DNA of 64,000 nucleotides, taken from the NCBI RefSeq assembly GCF_014138605.1, contig NZ_JACJHX010000001.1, forward strand, positions 558,001 to 622,000, in the 5' to 3' direction. The notes under the pieces were generated by a model. That model did not search any database. It was not told the DNA's origin and was given only the letters and a program-made list of their open reading frames with translations. Of the stretch, positions 33,588 to 42,653 are shown in pieces (positions within the stretch are counted from its first letter, which is position 1; each line of letters begins with the position of its first letter). Source of the stretch: Peribacillus huizhouensis. Its GTDB lineage: Bacteria; Bacillota; Bacilli; Bacillales; DSM-1321. The position numbers and the translations under genes are program-made.

Positions 33588-34685
33588 ATGATTTCCCTAG
33601 GGATCATGTTATCCGAGTTATCAAAAGAACAACGTTATAGTACTGAAATTGCAAAAAGAGCGAGTAAAAACAACTTGAAGGTATTTCGATTCAAGTCATC
33701 TAGTATTGACATAGCAAACAAAACTTTACAAGGTGAATCGTACAATCCGCAAGCTAACCTTTGGGAGCCTGAAAAGTTTCCTATCCCAACATTTATCTAT
33801 GATCGCAGCTTTCATGGATTAATAAGAGACGATCAAATTGCACGAAAAAAAATAACTTGGCTAAAAGAGCAGGCTCAATTTCTCGGTCATGGCCTTCCTA
33901 GTAAATGGCAAGTTTATAGCGAACTTAAAGATTTGCCGTTGCTTCAAGCCTATTTACCTCAAACCTCTCAGGCGACAGATGCTGAAACCATATGGAATCA
34001 TCTTCATAAAAATGAACAGATTCTTCTAAAACCGTTATTCGGATCAAGAGGAATCGGCATTTATCTTTTGTCTAAGGTTGAAGACGGTACACTGGTAACG
34101 ATGACCAAACAGGAAAAAAGATATGAAAGAAACTTCAAATCAAAGCAGCAGCTTCTTAGATGGATTGAATCACTCTTAAAAAAATTCCAATTCCTTATTC
34201 AACCTTATTTACCATTATTCAATCTTGAAAACGAACCATTTGATCTGCGCATTCTCCTGCAAAAAGACGCAAACAATCAATGGGTTGAACAAGGCAGAGG
34301 CATTCGTCAAGGGAACAAGGGTTGTATCACCTCAAACTTAGCGACAGGCGGTAAAATTATAACCTATGAAAAATTTATCAATCAAATTGACAATCCCCAT
34401 AAAAAATATATTGAGCTGACCATTGGGCATCTTCTTCGTACACTGCCCGAAGAGCTTGAATCAAGATTTCAGCCGCTTTTTGAGCTAGGTATTGATCTTG
34501 GAATTGATCAAAAAAATCGAGTATGGATTCTTGATATCAATTCAAAACCTGGTCGAAAAATTATTGAAACTCTGCAACCAGAAAAGAAAGATGTCCTATA
34601 TGAAGCTCCAATTGCTTATTGTAAATATCTTTCTGACAACTTAGTGAAAGCAGGTGAATTCAATGAAGAAAATCTATCCATTTGA
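33588..34685 (+). CDS. yheC: YheC-type ATP-grasp protein
   Basis: At 365 residues this is the short form, lacking the long N-terminal beta domain of its neighbours, and closest in size to B. subtilis YheC. Motifs: FIYDRSFHG, KPLFGSRGIGIYLLSK, DLRILLQK, ELGIDLGID ... WILDINSKPGRK (Asp replaces the usual Glu before Asn). AAAGGAGCGGG precedes the ATG. It overlaps the next gene by 23 bp, so translation is coupled. Confidence 0.85.
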   Translation: MISLGIMLSELSKEQRYSTEIAKRASKNNLKVFRFKSSSIDIANKTLQGESYNPQANLWEPEKFPIPTFIYDRSFHGLIRDDQIARKKITWLKEQAQFLGHGLPSKWQVYSELKDLPLLQAYLPQTSQATDAETIWNHLHKNEQILLKPLFGSRGIGIYLLSKVEDGTLVTMTKQEKRYERNFKSKQQLLRWIESLLKKFQFLIQPYLPLFNLENEPFDLRILLQKDANNQWVEQGRGIRQGNKGCITSNLATGGKIITYEKFINQIDNPHKKYIELTIGHLLRTLPEELESRFQPLFELGIDLGIDQKNRVWILDINSKPGRKIIETLQPEKKDVLYEAPIAYCKYLSDNLVKAGEFNEENLSI

Positions 34686-36039
34686 AATAACTGATATGGT
34701 GGGAGATGTTTTTTATTATCCATCTGAGCTAGAAGGAATCGTAAATTTTACTGATAAGGAATCTGTTTGCTTTGGACATCGTTCACATCAAGCTGACATA
34801 AGAAGCAACCCCTCCATTAGGCAAACCTTTGCACTTTCACGCTCTCTTGCTGAAGCGTTATACTTTCCAGAAACAGAAACTTCCTTGCATGTGTTCCCTT
34901 ACCAGAATAGTATTCATATTGGGCCATTAGTCGGCATCTTTTCTGCTGGCTTTGGACCTTTTTTAACGAAACCATTGGGTGAACGCTCTTCATTCTTTTC
35001 TAAGCTTTTATCTTTGAATAAAACGACTGGATGCGTCCCTTTCATTTTTGGTGAAAATCATATCAACTGGGAACAAGAAACGATTCGTGGCTATGTGTAT
35101 CAGGACGATCAATGGGACATTTGTGAATTTCCTTTTCCTAATGTCATCTATGACCGTTTACCTAATCGAAAAACAGAGAATAAAGCTGGTCCAAAAGAAG
35201 TGAAACGAAAATTCCAAACCGACTTTTCCATTCCTTGGTATAATCCAGGCTTTTTTAATAAATGGGATGTATATGAACGTTTAATAGATGATGAACGTGC
35301 GACTCCCTACCTACCTGTCACCTATCCATTTCAGTCTTTTTCAATTGTTGAAACATTACTTTCTGAACATCGTCAAGTTTATATAAAACCGATTCACGGC
35401 AGCCTTGGATTAGGGATACACCAAGTTCTTTATGATAAGCATGATGACATGTATTACTGTCGTTATCGTGATCATGAAAATGAAAACCGATTAAAACGCT
35501 TCTCTACCCTGGAATCGATGCTGAAGCATGTATTTAAAAACAAAAGAATTGACCATTTAATCGTACAACAAGGAATATCATTAATACGTAATAACCGCCG
35601 TCCAATCGACTTTAGGGTCCATACGAATAAAGACCTTGATGGGGATTGGCAAGTTACTGCAATTGCCGCAAAAATTGCTGGTGAGGGGAGCCTCACAACC
35701 CATGTGAAAAATGGTGGTACTATTATGACTCTCGATGAACTATTTGGTGATGATGATACAGTATTTGAAGTGCATCAACAGTTGTCAAAAGCTGCCCTTA
35801 TCTTAAGTGAGGCCATCGAAGAACATATAGACGGAATCGTTGCGGAAATTGGTTTTGACTTAGGATTAGATAAACAAGGGCAAGTCTGGATGTTTGAAGC
35901 CAATTCAAAGCCAGGTCGATCCATTTTTTCGCACCCTAAATTACAAGATTTTGAATTATTAACAAGGAAACTCGCTCTTGACTATGCTGTCTATTTAACC
36001 GAGCAATCACTCGCCAGCACTGGCGGCTTACAGAAATGA
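34663..36039 (+). CDS. yheD: YheD-type ATP-grasp protein
   Basis: This 458-residue long form has the N-terminal beta domain (residues ~1-100), VIYDRLPNRK, KPIHGSLGLGIHQVL, DFRVHTNK and EIGFDLGLD ... WMFEANSKPGRS. Length and position after the YheC-type gene suggest YheD. The frame is open to 34654, but AGGTGA spaces to ATG 34663. The stop codon overlaps the next start (ATGA). Confidence 0.85.
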   Translation: MKKIYPFEITDMVGDVFYYPSELEGIVNFTDKESVCFGHRSHQADIRSNPSIRQTFALSRSLAEALYFPETETSLHVFPYQNSIHIGPLVGIFSAGFGPFLTKPLGERSSFFSKLLSLNKTTGCVPFIFGENHINWEQETIRGYVYQDDQWDICEFPFPNVIYDRLPNRKTENKAGPKEVKRKFQTDFSIPWYNPGFFNKWDVYERLIDDERATPYLPVTYPFQSFSIVETLLSEHRQVYIKPIHGSLGLGIHQVLYDKHDDMYYCRYRDHENENRLKRFSTLESMLKHVFKNKRIDHLIVQQGISLIRNNRRPIDFRVHTNKDLDGDWQVTAIAAKIAGEGSLTTHVKNGGTIMTLDELFGDDDTVFEVHQQLSKAALILSEAIEEHIDGIVAEIGFDLGLDKQGQVWMFEANSKPGRSIFSHPKLQDFELLTRKLALDYAVYLTEQSLASTGGLQK

Positions 36040-37235
36040 AATTGTATTATGATTTAACCAATCAATTGTGGAAGCATCGCTCCTCTGGTCAAAAGGCCTA
36101 TTTTGGTCAAGATCTTAGAGAAATTCCTTTTAGTGAAGAAGTTCCATTGCCCTCCTTTTCCGTACAAACAAAGTTGGAACACGGAAACCGAATTTTGACT
36201 GTAGGAATCATGACCTGTCAAAACAAAAAGAACGACTTCGGAATCGCTGGAAACCTACCATTATTTTATGACTTGCATCAAGAGCTTTTAAAGCATGGGA
36301 TCTTCTCATTTATTTTTACTGCTGAAGATGCTTTAACAAATACCAGACGTGGTCTTGTATATAGTGTTGAATATGGTAAATGGATGAAGGTTTCGGTGCC
36401 AAAGCCATGTGTCATTTATAACCGAATTCCCTTCCGTTCATTTGAAGAGACCTCTACATTCCAATCATTACTAAATGACTTTAAAGCTCGTAACATTGCC
36501 ATTTTCAATCCAGGTTTTTTTCATAAATACGATATGTTTGAAGCGTTAGCTAAAAGTCCAGATCTTAGTAGATTTTTACCTGAAACAATTCTACTGTCTT
36601 CATCGCAAGTACTTAAAGATTTTCTTGAACATCATCGCGAAATTTATATAAAACCAGGTAAAGGAAATCGCGGTTACGGCATTGCAGCACTTTCCTTAAT
36701 AAACACTTCAGAGCTAATTGTAAAAAAAACGAATGGCACGGAAACATACCCTGCTTTCGATCATTTTTGGAAATCCGAAAGTGACAGACTATTACGTAAA
36801 AAATATATTGCTCAGCGTGCAATAAAACCGAAAAAAATACGTGGCCATCGCTTCGATTATCGAATCCTTGTTCATTATCAGAATGGAGTCCATCTTGTAA
36901 CAGGCAAAGCTGTACGGTTGTCTCAATCCCAGGAAGTTACCACCCATATTCCTAAAGGCGGAAAGCTTTATCCATATAATCGATTACAATCAGTAGAACT
37001 TGACGAGCAATTTAAAACGATTGCTGAACAATGCGGAATCATCCTTTCCAAAGCATTTGGTTTTTTCGGAGAGTTTTCAATTGATATTGGTGAGGATCTA
37101 AATGGGAATCTTTTTATTTATGAAGTGAATACAAAGCCCATGCAATTCGATGAGCCGGAAATTGAAAGAGCCCGTCATAAGCATTTGCGACAAATATTCA
37201 GAGAAATCGGTTTACCAAAGCTTCTTCCAAGATAG
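36036..37235 (+). CDS. YheC/YheD-type ATP-grasp protein, paralogue 4
   Basis: This 399-residue member starts within the stop codon of yheD (ATGA). Motifs: VIYNRIPFRS, KPGKGNRGYGIAALS (Asn replaces the loop Ser), DYRILVHY, and GEFSIDIGED ... IYEVNTKPM (Thr replaces Ser, and the Gly-Arg that often follows is missing). It is the most diverged of the four. It is followed by yheE. Confidence 0.8.
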   Translation: MKLYYDLTNQLWKHRSSGQKAYFGQDLREIPFSEEVPLPSFSVQTKLEHGNRILTVGIMTCQNKKNDFGIAGNLPLFYDLHQELLKHGIFSFIFTAEDALTNTRRGLVYSVEYGKWMKVSVPKPCVIYNRIPFRSFEETSTFQSLLNDFKARNIAIFNPGFFHKYDMFEALAKSPDLSRFLPETILLSSSQVLKDFLEHHREIYIKPGKGNRGYGIAALSLINTSELIVKKTNGTETYPAFDHFWKSESDRLLRKKYIAQRAIKPKKIRGHRFDYRILVHYQNGVHLVTGKAVRLSQSQEVTTHIPKGGKLYPYNRLQSVELDEQFKTIAEQCGIILSKAFGFFGEFSIDIGEDLNGNLFIYEVNTKPMQFDEPEIERARHKHLRQIFREIGLPKLLPR

Positions 37236-37292
37236 CAAATCTGAGTGTTCTTCCTTTATAATACTTATAATCTCACCTACGGAGGTATCCAT

Positions 37293-37502
37293 TTGATCAC
37301 TCATTTCCAGGTGGCACCGTTATATAAAGACCATCAATTGCCCGGATGGACGATTTCATTTTATTATCATAAAAAACAGTATCAAGCCATTTATCATCCA
37401 GATGGAAGAATTGAATATTTAAATTCAGAACCCACTCGTGCTGATTTGATACAGCTAACAAGCATGATTCACGACTTAATGATTTTTCACGTTTATGAAT
37501 AA
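37293..37502 (+). CDS. yheE: DUF5342 small protein YheE
   Basis: TTG 37293 follows GGAGG with 7-base spacing and gives 69 residues: LITHFQVAPLYKDHQLPGW, then YQAIYHPDGRIEY. It resembles B. subtilis YheE, which lies beside yheD and yheC. The function is unknown; shared position suggests a role with the ATP-grasp proteins. The longer frame from 37245 has no ribosome binding site. Confidence 0.8.
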   Translation: MITHFQVAPLYKDHQLPGWTISFYYHKKQYQAIYHPDGRIEYLNSEPTRADLIQLTSMIHDLMIFHVYE

Positions 37503-37628
37503 TGCCCTTTTCTTCGGTCAAACTATAGTCAATTGAAAAGCACTATGAACAACTCTGACAAGGAATAGGCAAACTTCTAAATGACTATTCGTTACGAGCT
37601 AGGTGCTACCCTATAGGAGGATCCATAC

Positions 37629-37814
37629 ATGAAGGAGAAGTTTACATTCCTTAAAGATACTGAGTACGAGGGAAAAGATTCGGCCTATTTTGATGTTGAT
37701 CGAATTATTAATGAAGGTATGGCAGGTGGGAATGTCTATCAATCAGGAAGCAAGCAAAATATTGAGGAGACACATGATTTTAATGATGAAGATCCCCCAA
37801 ACGTAAGTAACTAG
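37629..37814 (+). CDS. Small acidic protein of unknown function (61 aa)
   Basis: ATG follows AGGAGG with good spacing. The protein is hydrophilic and acidic (FLKDTEYEGKDSAYFDVDR, then NEGMAGGNVYQSG and an Asp/Glu/Pro tail). I do not recognise it. A weak hairpin and T run follow at about 37832-37860. Confidence 0.6.
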   Translation: MKEKFTFLKDTEYEGKDSAYFDVDRIINEGMAGGNVYQSGSKQNIEETHDFNDEDPPNVSN

Positions 37815-37862
37815 CAGGAAGCGAAATAGACTGGTCTCATAGCGAGGTCTGTCTTTTTCTTC

Positions 37863-37977
37863 ATAAAGTGAAACTTCAATCAGTAGGGAATTTTCTTAAT
37901 CCCCTACTGATTGTTAAGGCAGTTATCCCCCACCTACTCATCTAAGCCTTGAAGTGGAGGTTCCTTTTTTCCCGTTA
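37863..37977 (+). repeat. Family A element, short copy
   Basis: ATAAAGTGAAACTTCAATC, hairpin AATCAGTAGGG / CCCTACTGATT, CAGTTATCCCCCACCTA, CTAAGCCTTGAAG and the right-end CCCGTTAA are in the same order as in the full copy at 59678, with the middle missing. Confidence 0.75.
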
Positions 37978-38095
37978 AGCGTCTGCTTTAAAACTTAAGC
38001 GATGAAAAAAGTTTAGGTGCTCAAATTGTATAACCTTTTGAAGGTGGCGGTGCGGAGCTGATTTGGCGAAGCACTGCCCCTTTTCCACAGAAAAG
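37976..38095 (-). repeat. Family E repeat
   Basis: GCGTCTGCT, GATGAAAAAAGTTT, AAATTGTATAACCTT-TGAAGGT, GAGCTGA and GC-AAGC-C-GCCCC correspond in order to the element at 42500-42635. It abuts the family A copy, so one appears inserted at the edge of the other. Confidence 0.6.
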
Positions 38096-38172
38096 AAACT
38101 TCTTCAAACGACTTTCCATTCCTCTCTTACTCATGAAAGCGCATTGAATTTTCCTAATAGTTGAAACTTCGT

Positions 38173-38398
38173 TATAATAAAGTGAAACTTCCATCCGTGA
38201 GGGTTTTCACAACCCCCTAATGGTTAGGTCCTATTCTAGTATTTTCGTCTGAGTGACTTACATCCAGAGGGCGAAAACCTTACCATCGAAAACCATAAAG
38301 TAAGTTTCACTGCATCTCAAATCGAGAATTCGCTTGCAGTTATCCCTCACCTTATTGTAGGAGTTTTATTACATCCTGTTAAACTGGGATAATGAAAA
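38173..38398 (+). repeat. Family A element, longer copy
   Basis: It starts ATAATAAAGTGAAACTTCC, has the GTGAGGG / CCCCCTA hairpin, GTCTGAGTGACTTACATCC, then AAGTAAGTTTCACTGCATCTC (the inverse of the left end) and ends CCTGTTAAACTGGGATAATG. The inverted AGTGAAACTT / AAGTTTCACT pair is seen again in the 59678 copy. Confidence 0.75.
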
Positions 38399-38429
38399 TT
38401 CCCAGTAATACAAACAAGAAAGGCAGTCT

Positions 38430-39323
38430 ATGATGTTAGAAAAATTACTTAACAAATTTCCAAATTCGGTTTCTCATAAGCAGGAAGTGTCTAATGTAGA
38501 ACAATACTTGTGGTTTAGAGATGATACGGGCTTTGAAATCGGGATACCGAAAACAGCCATTACACCTGCAGAAATAAACCTTCTCAGTCTCTTATTTCAT
38601 ACTGATTCATTCGACGGTAGAAATGATACTTTCACCAAACTGTCTTGGAGTGAATTTTTGCTACACAAAAATGGTATATTACCCAAAACACGCTGGGAAC
38701 ATGTGCGTTTCACCCATTTCCACTTTGATCATAATGATTTTTCCTATCGTGATTTTGAACAAGCACTATTGTCATTCGTTTCTTCAAGTGCAGTATTAAT
38801 TTGGACGGGAGATAATTCTGGTACTTTAATTGAAGGTAACACAGGAGATTGTCTAAAAAAAGAAGAACTAATAGCCATGCTTCAAACACTAGAAAGTGAT
38901 TTTTATACAAAGATTGAAATTTTCCTAGGCTGTTTTCATTTAGTAGATAATGAATTAGCCTCTCATTATGAAATGGAAAAGAAATACTATCTTAAAACAA
39001 AAAAACTTATTCAAAATCAGAAAATGATCGTTCTTGCTGATTTACTTCCTTTTATTTTTCTAAAAGGTATGCAAGAAGACGAAAAAAAATGGTTTATCAC
39101 TCAATTACTCGGTGAAACATTGCTAGATAAAGAACTAATTGGAACAGTAAAGACGTATATTGAATGTAATTCGAATGCAAGTCTAGCGGCGAAAACACTT
39201 TATATTCATCGTAATAGTCTACAATATCGTATTGATAAATTTATCGATAAAACGGGCCTTGATGTACGAGCCTTTAATCATGCATTACCCGCTTATTTGC
39301 TTATCTTGTTATCAGAATTTTAA
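38430..39323 (+). CDS. PucR/CdaR-type transcriptional regulator
   Basis: About 297 residues. The C-terminal PucR helix-turn-helix is clear (IECNSNASLAAKTLYIHRN, SLQYRIDKFIDKTGLDVR). The N-terminal two thirds is a sensor-like domain without recognised motifs. Tandem ATGs at 38430 and 38433 are both possible. It lies directly upstream of msmX on the same strand, 117 bases apart, so it may control sugar or nitrogen-related uptake; the target is not known. Confidence 0.8.
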   Translation: MMLEKLLNKFPNSVSHKQEVSNVEQYLWFRDDTGFEIGIPKTAITPAEINLLSLLFHTDSFDGRNDTFTKLSWSEFLLHKNGILPKTRWEHVRFTHFHFDHNDFSYRDFEQALLSFVSSSAVLIWTGDNSGTLIEGNTGDCLKKEELIAMLQTLESDFYTKIEIFLGCFHLVDNELASHYEMEKKYYLKTKKLIQNQKMIVLADLLPFIFLKGMQEDEKKWFITQLLGETLLDKELIGTVKTYIECNSNASLAAKTLYIHRNSLQYRIDKFIDKTGLDVRAFNHALPAYLLILLSEF

Positions 39324-39383
39324 ATATATGGCACCTTGCATAAAAACACGCTATCATTTTTGTGCACCCTGTCCATTTCGATT

Positions 39384-39404
39384 TGAATACGCTTTCAATA
39401 TAAT
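39384..39404 (+). promoter_or_regulatory. msmX promoter with candidate cre site
   Basis: TGAATACGCTTTCA (39384-39397) matches the CcpA operator consensus TGWAANCGNTNWCA with one mismatch. A perfect -10 TATAAT follows at 39399-39404; TTTCGA lies 17 bases upstream as a weak -35. The position, directly on the -10, would give repression by CcpA. Confidence 0.55.
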
Positions 39405-39439
39405 AGTTTCATAGACAAGAGATTTGGGAGGTTAGTTAA

Positions 39440-40549
39440 ATGGCTGAATTACAATTAGAACATATTTTTAAAATCTATGATAATAAAGTAACCGCAGTAG
39501 AAGATTTCAATCTACAAATTGAAGATAAGGAATTTATCGTATTCGTAGGACCTTCCGGTTGTGGTAAATCGACAACATTACGTATGATTGCAGGACTTGA
39601 AGAAATATCAAAAGGTGATTTCTACATTGATGGAAAACGTGTGAATGATGTTCCACCTAAAGACCGTGATATCGCGATGGTTTTCCAAAACTATGCATTG
39701 TATCCACATATGACTGTATATGATAACATGGCATTTGGGCTAAAACTTCGTAAAATGCCAAAGGCTGAAATTGATCAACGCGTGAAAGAAGCGGCAAAAA
39801 TTCTCGGCCTTGAAGTATACCTAGACCGTAAACCAAAAGCTCTATCTGGTGGTCAACGTCAACGTGTTGCCCTTGGCCGCGCAATCGTCCGTGATGCAAA
39901 AGTATTCTTGATGGATGAACCTTTGTCGAACCTTGACGCGAAGCTTCGTGTGCAAATGCGTGCCGAAATTGCTAAATTGCACAAACGCTTAAACACAACG
40001 ACGATTTATGTTACCCATGATCAAACTGAAGCAATGACGATGGCTACACGCCTTGTCGTTATGAAAGACGGAATCATTCAACAAGTTGGTGCACCAAAAG
40101 ATGTGTATGAAAAACCTGAAAATGTTTTTGTAGGCGGTTTCATCGGTTCTCCTGCCATGAACTTCTTAAACGGTAAACTAGAAAATGGTATTGTAAAAAT
40201 TGGCGATCAATCTATTGCAATTCCTGAAGGCAAAATGAAGCTTCTGCGTGATCAAGGCTATGTCGGAAAAGATATCATTTTAGGAATTCGCCCTGAGGAC
40301 TTCCACGATGAGCCATTGTTCATCGAATCTTCTCCAGCAACAAAAATCAATGCTCACATTGAAGTATCTGAGTTAATGGGGGCTGAGTTCATGCTTTACT
40401 CTTCACTAGGCGGTCAAGACTTCGTTGCACGAGTTGATGCACGTACCATCGTTCAAGCAGGCGATAATTTGGAAATGGCTCTTGATATGAACAAAGCTCA
40501 TTTCTTCGATGTCGAAACGGAACAACGCATCAGACCAGCCTCTGAGTAA
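39440..40549 (+). CDS. msmX: Multi-sugar ABC transporter ATPase MsmX (UgpC family)
   Basis: This 369-residue shared ATPase energises several oligosaccharide importers. Walker A GPSGCGKS lies at 37-44, signature LSGGQRQR near 135, Walker [17 protein letters not shown], switch VTHDQTEAM, and the C-terminal TOBE/OB domain follows (IRPEDFHDE). No permease is adjacent, as is usual for msmX. A GGGAGG site precedes the ATG. A second UgpC-type ATPase occurs at 55036. Confidence 0.92.
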   Translation: MAELQLEHIFKIYDNKVTAVEDFNLQIEDKEFIVFVGPSGCGKSTTLRMIAGLEEISKGDFYIDGKRVNDVPPKDRDIAMVFQNYALYPHMTVYDNMAFGLKLRKMPKAEIDQRVKEAAKILGLEVYLDRKPKALSGGQRQRVALGRAIVRDAKVFLMDEPLSNLDAKLRVQMRAEIAKLHKRLNTTTIYVTHDQTEAMTMATRLVVMKDGIIQQVGAPKDVYEKPENVFVGGFIGSPAMNFLNGKLENGIVKIGDQSIAIPEGKMKLLRDQGYVGKDIILGIRPEDFHDEPLFIESSPATKINAHIEVSELMGAEFMLYSSLGGQDFVARVDARTIVQAGDNLEMALDMNKAHFFDVETEQRIRPASE

Positions 40550-40556
40550 ATCAAGT

Positions 40557-40680
40557 ACAAGAAGCAGTCAGATAATACAAGTGTCTCATAAGGGTCTGAC
40601 CTCGCACTCTAAATCAGTAAGTAGTGTCTCATACACTTATCTTTTACTGTATTTAGTTATTGCGGGGTCTGGCCCTTCTT
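40557..40680. repeat. Family B palindromic element after msmX
   Basis: AAGGGTCTGACC on the left faces GGGGTCTGGCCCTT on the right, with AAATCAGTAA / TTACTGTATTT inside. It probably terminates msmX. Confidence 0.7.
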
Positions 40681-40776
40681 GGGTTATCTCCTTTTTTATT
40701 GAACATAGCTCCATTATCATATGTATCTTTAAATGATGGCTGTGTTAAACTTTAATGTTGATAATTAGATAAAAAA

Positions 40777-40829
40777 ATAAAAGGAATACATAAAATACAA
40801 GGTGTTCCAATGTATTTTATGTATTCCTG
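40777..40829 (-). terminator. 18-bp perfect stem terminating the IS passenger gene
   Basis: AGGAATACATAAAATACA and its exact complement TGTATTTTATGTATTCCT enclose an 11-base loop; on the minus strand a T-rich run follows. It lies inside the IS, just after the passenger gene. Confidence 0.85.
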
Positions 40830-40849
40830 ATAGTTTGTTAACAAATTCT

Positions 40850-41314
40850 CTACCAGACGCTATAAAATATACCTTGTTCATTATGATTAGGTATATCGTA
40901 TTCTTCTCGCAAAGCAATTTCCCTACTTTCCATATAAGATATGTAGCGTTCTAAACTTTCAATAATTCCCTTTTTATCATCTTTTAGAATTGGATAATGA
41001 GTATAATCCCATTGCTCGATATATTCAGTTTCTATTTCTTCTAAATTAGTTTTACCAGCCTCACTTAGTAGCTCGATAAATTTATCTTGTACATTATCCA
41101 CTATTTCAATAATAAGTTCACACCAATAAACCTCCATAATCGAGTTATCTGTAATGTGATATGGGGTAATTATCAAACCTTCTACATCTTTAAAACTTTG
41201 TAGTATTTTAGGTAATTTTTTAATTTCAACTAAAGTGAAATATAAATCCTCAAAACGCTTATGTCCTCCCACTAACTCCTGTAACTTGACCGAACATTGT
41301 TTGCCGAAATTCAT
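40850..41314 (-). CDS. IS1595 passenger protein of unknown function (154 aa)
   Basis: ATG follows AAGGTGAG with 6-base spacing, and the gene lies between the transposase and the left IS end. The protein is soluble and acidic, with an alpha/beta N-terminus (ELVGGHKRFEDLYFTLVEIKK), EVYWCELIIEIVDN and a helical C-terminus (IESLERYISYMESREIALRE) ending in an aromatic GIFYSVW. I do not recognise it; it is not a standard transposition gene. IS1595 relatives are known to carry passenger genes. Its base composition is AT-rich, like the transposase. Confidence 0.75.
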   Translation of the reverse strand: MNFGKQCSVKLQELVGGHKRFEDLYFTLVEIKKLPKILQSFKDVEGLIITPYHITDNSIMEVYWCELIIEIVDNVQDKFIELLSEAGKTNLEEIETEYIEQWDYTHYPILKDDKKGIIESLERYISYMESREIALREEYDIPNHNEQGIFYSVW

Positions 41315-41371
41315 TTCTACTCACCTTTTTCATTACTTGTTTTGATTTTAAGTTTTTCAATTATAAAATTT

Positions 41372-42403
41372 TTATTGTATGTTAAATTTTGACAAACACA
41401 GACTGTGGAATGTTTCTGTCATATCAAAAACAAACGATGTCAAAAGAAACTCTTTGATATTGTGTTTTGTGCTCTCGTTACTATGACTATCTACAAATAA
41501 AAACCAAGCAAGGTAATTATCAAGATATTTAGTAGCTACCCCTTTAAAACGATTTATCCAATATTTTAAACGTGAATGAAGTCCGTTTACATTTAGGTTA
41601 TGATATAAACCTTTGATAACGTGTTTCCCATCGTCTGATTTAATGCGGTAGTGTTCTATCCCTTTTTCGTTTGCATACGTTTTATAGGCTCTCCAAGCGT
41701 CCGTTACAAGTACATTATCAGGTGTTAGTTTAGAGCCTATCATACCGTCAACTTTGGTTTTTACAACACGCCCCATACAAGCTACCTTTGAAACAGTTGC
41801 TTTAGTTCGGTCTCTAGCAACTAGAACACAGACTTGTTCCTTGCTTATCCCTCTGTGCTTAGATTTGCCGCCTCGCTTACGTGGTTTACGTTCACTAATG
41901 CCACGTTGACCTTTTTGAGAATACAAAAAATAGGTCTCGTCAACTTCAACGATACCATCAAATTGTTCAAAATCCATTTGTTTAAGAGCCGATAACAACT
42001 TATGTCTCCAATAGAATAATGTAACCCAAGTAACTCCCACAATTTCTGCTGATTTTCGCAGGGAATATCCTTTAAACATACATTCAACAAAAGTAATCCA
42101 TTCATTACCTTTTCGAGTGCGGTAAAGAATTGTATTTGTAGTATCCATAAATGTTTTACGACAAGTCTTGTAGCGATATCGTTGGCAACCATTAACTTTA
42201 CCGAATCTATTAATATGTTCCGAAGTACAATGAGGGCACTCGAAACCTTCTTTATAACGTACTTCACGCATTTCATCGATTAGGCGACCATCAACAGTTG
42301 AGGAAGGTTCAACATAGCGTTTCACCCATTGAAACACTCGTTCTTTATCTGTATATGATAATTTATCGATATGTTTTAATAAATTGCTAAACGCTTTATT
42401 CAT
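41372..42403 (-). CDS. IS1595-family (ISXO2-like) transposase
   Basis: This 343-residue transposase has an N-terminal zinc-binding region (FECPHCTSEHINRFGK, RYRYKTCRKTF), a helix-turn-helix (YSLRKSAEIVGVTWVTLFYW) and the DDE domain with DETYF (first Asp), VTDAWRAYK (second Asp) and NVNGLHSRLKYWINRF (third position Asn/Glu type of ISXO2). ATG 42403 follows GGAGGG; the frame is open to 42418. It appears intact. Confidence 0.95.
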   Translation of the reverse strand: MNKAFSNLLKHIDKLSYTDKERVFQWVKRYVEPSSTVDGRLIDEMREVRYKEGFECPHCTSEHINRFGKVNGCQRYRYKTCRKTFMDTTNTILYRTRKGNEWITFVECMFKGYSLRKSAEIVGVTWVTLFYWRHKLLSALKQMDFEQFDGIVEVDETYFLYSQKGQRGISERKPRKRGGKSKHRGISKEQVCVLVARDRTKATVSKVACMGRVVKTKVDGMIGSKLTPDNVLVTDAWRAYKTYANEKGIEHYRIKSDDGKHVIKGLYHNLNVNGLHSRLKYWINRFKGVATKYLDNYLAWFLFVDSHSNESTKHNIKEFLLTSFVFDMTETFHSLCLSKFNIQ

Positions 42404-42499
42404 CTTTGAACCCTCCAATAAGAATGTTTGTTCTTATTATAAACAATTGCTTGAAAGGTATCAATTTTCAACATCAACCTTTAACAGAGCCTAAATGAT

Positions 42500-42635
42500 A
42501 AAAACATCCTTGAGCGTCTGCTCTATAGTCCAACGCTGAAAAAGGTTACATAAATTGTATCACCTTATGAAGGTAGATGAGCTCATCTGACTTTGCTAAG
42601 CCCCGTCCCCATGTCCTTCATAAAAAAAAGGCGCC
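42500..42635 (-). repeat. Family E repeat with GAAGGACATGGGG end
   Basis: Reading the minus strand from 42620: GAAGGACATGGGGACGGG, GCTTAGCAAAGTCAG, ACCTTCATAAGGTGATACAA and GCAGACGCTC. The left end equals that of family D (8127) and the rest matches 37976-38095. It begins at the right target duplication of the IS. Confidence 0.65.
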
Positions 42636-42653
42636 GAAGCAACCTTTATGAAT

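Larger units (their letters stand above)
40738..42491 (-). mobile_element. IS1595-family insertion sequence with passenger gene
   Basis: A 1754-bp element is bounded by terminal inverted repeats: left GGCTGTGTTAAACTTTAATG, right (reverse complement) GGCTCTGTTAAAGGTTGATG; both continue with TTGA-AATT. The 8-bp sequence TAAATGAT flanks it on both sides (40730-40737 and 42492-42499), the target duplication length known for IS1595. It contains a DDE transposase (ISXO2 type) and, downstream on the same strand, an unrelated 154-aa gene. Ends, duplication and intact transposase suggest a recent insertion. Confidence 0.92.
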
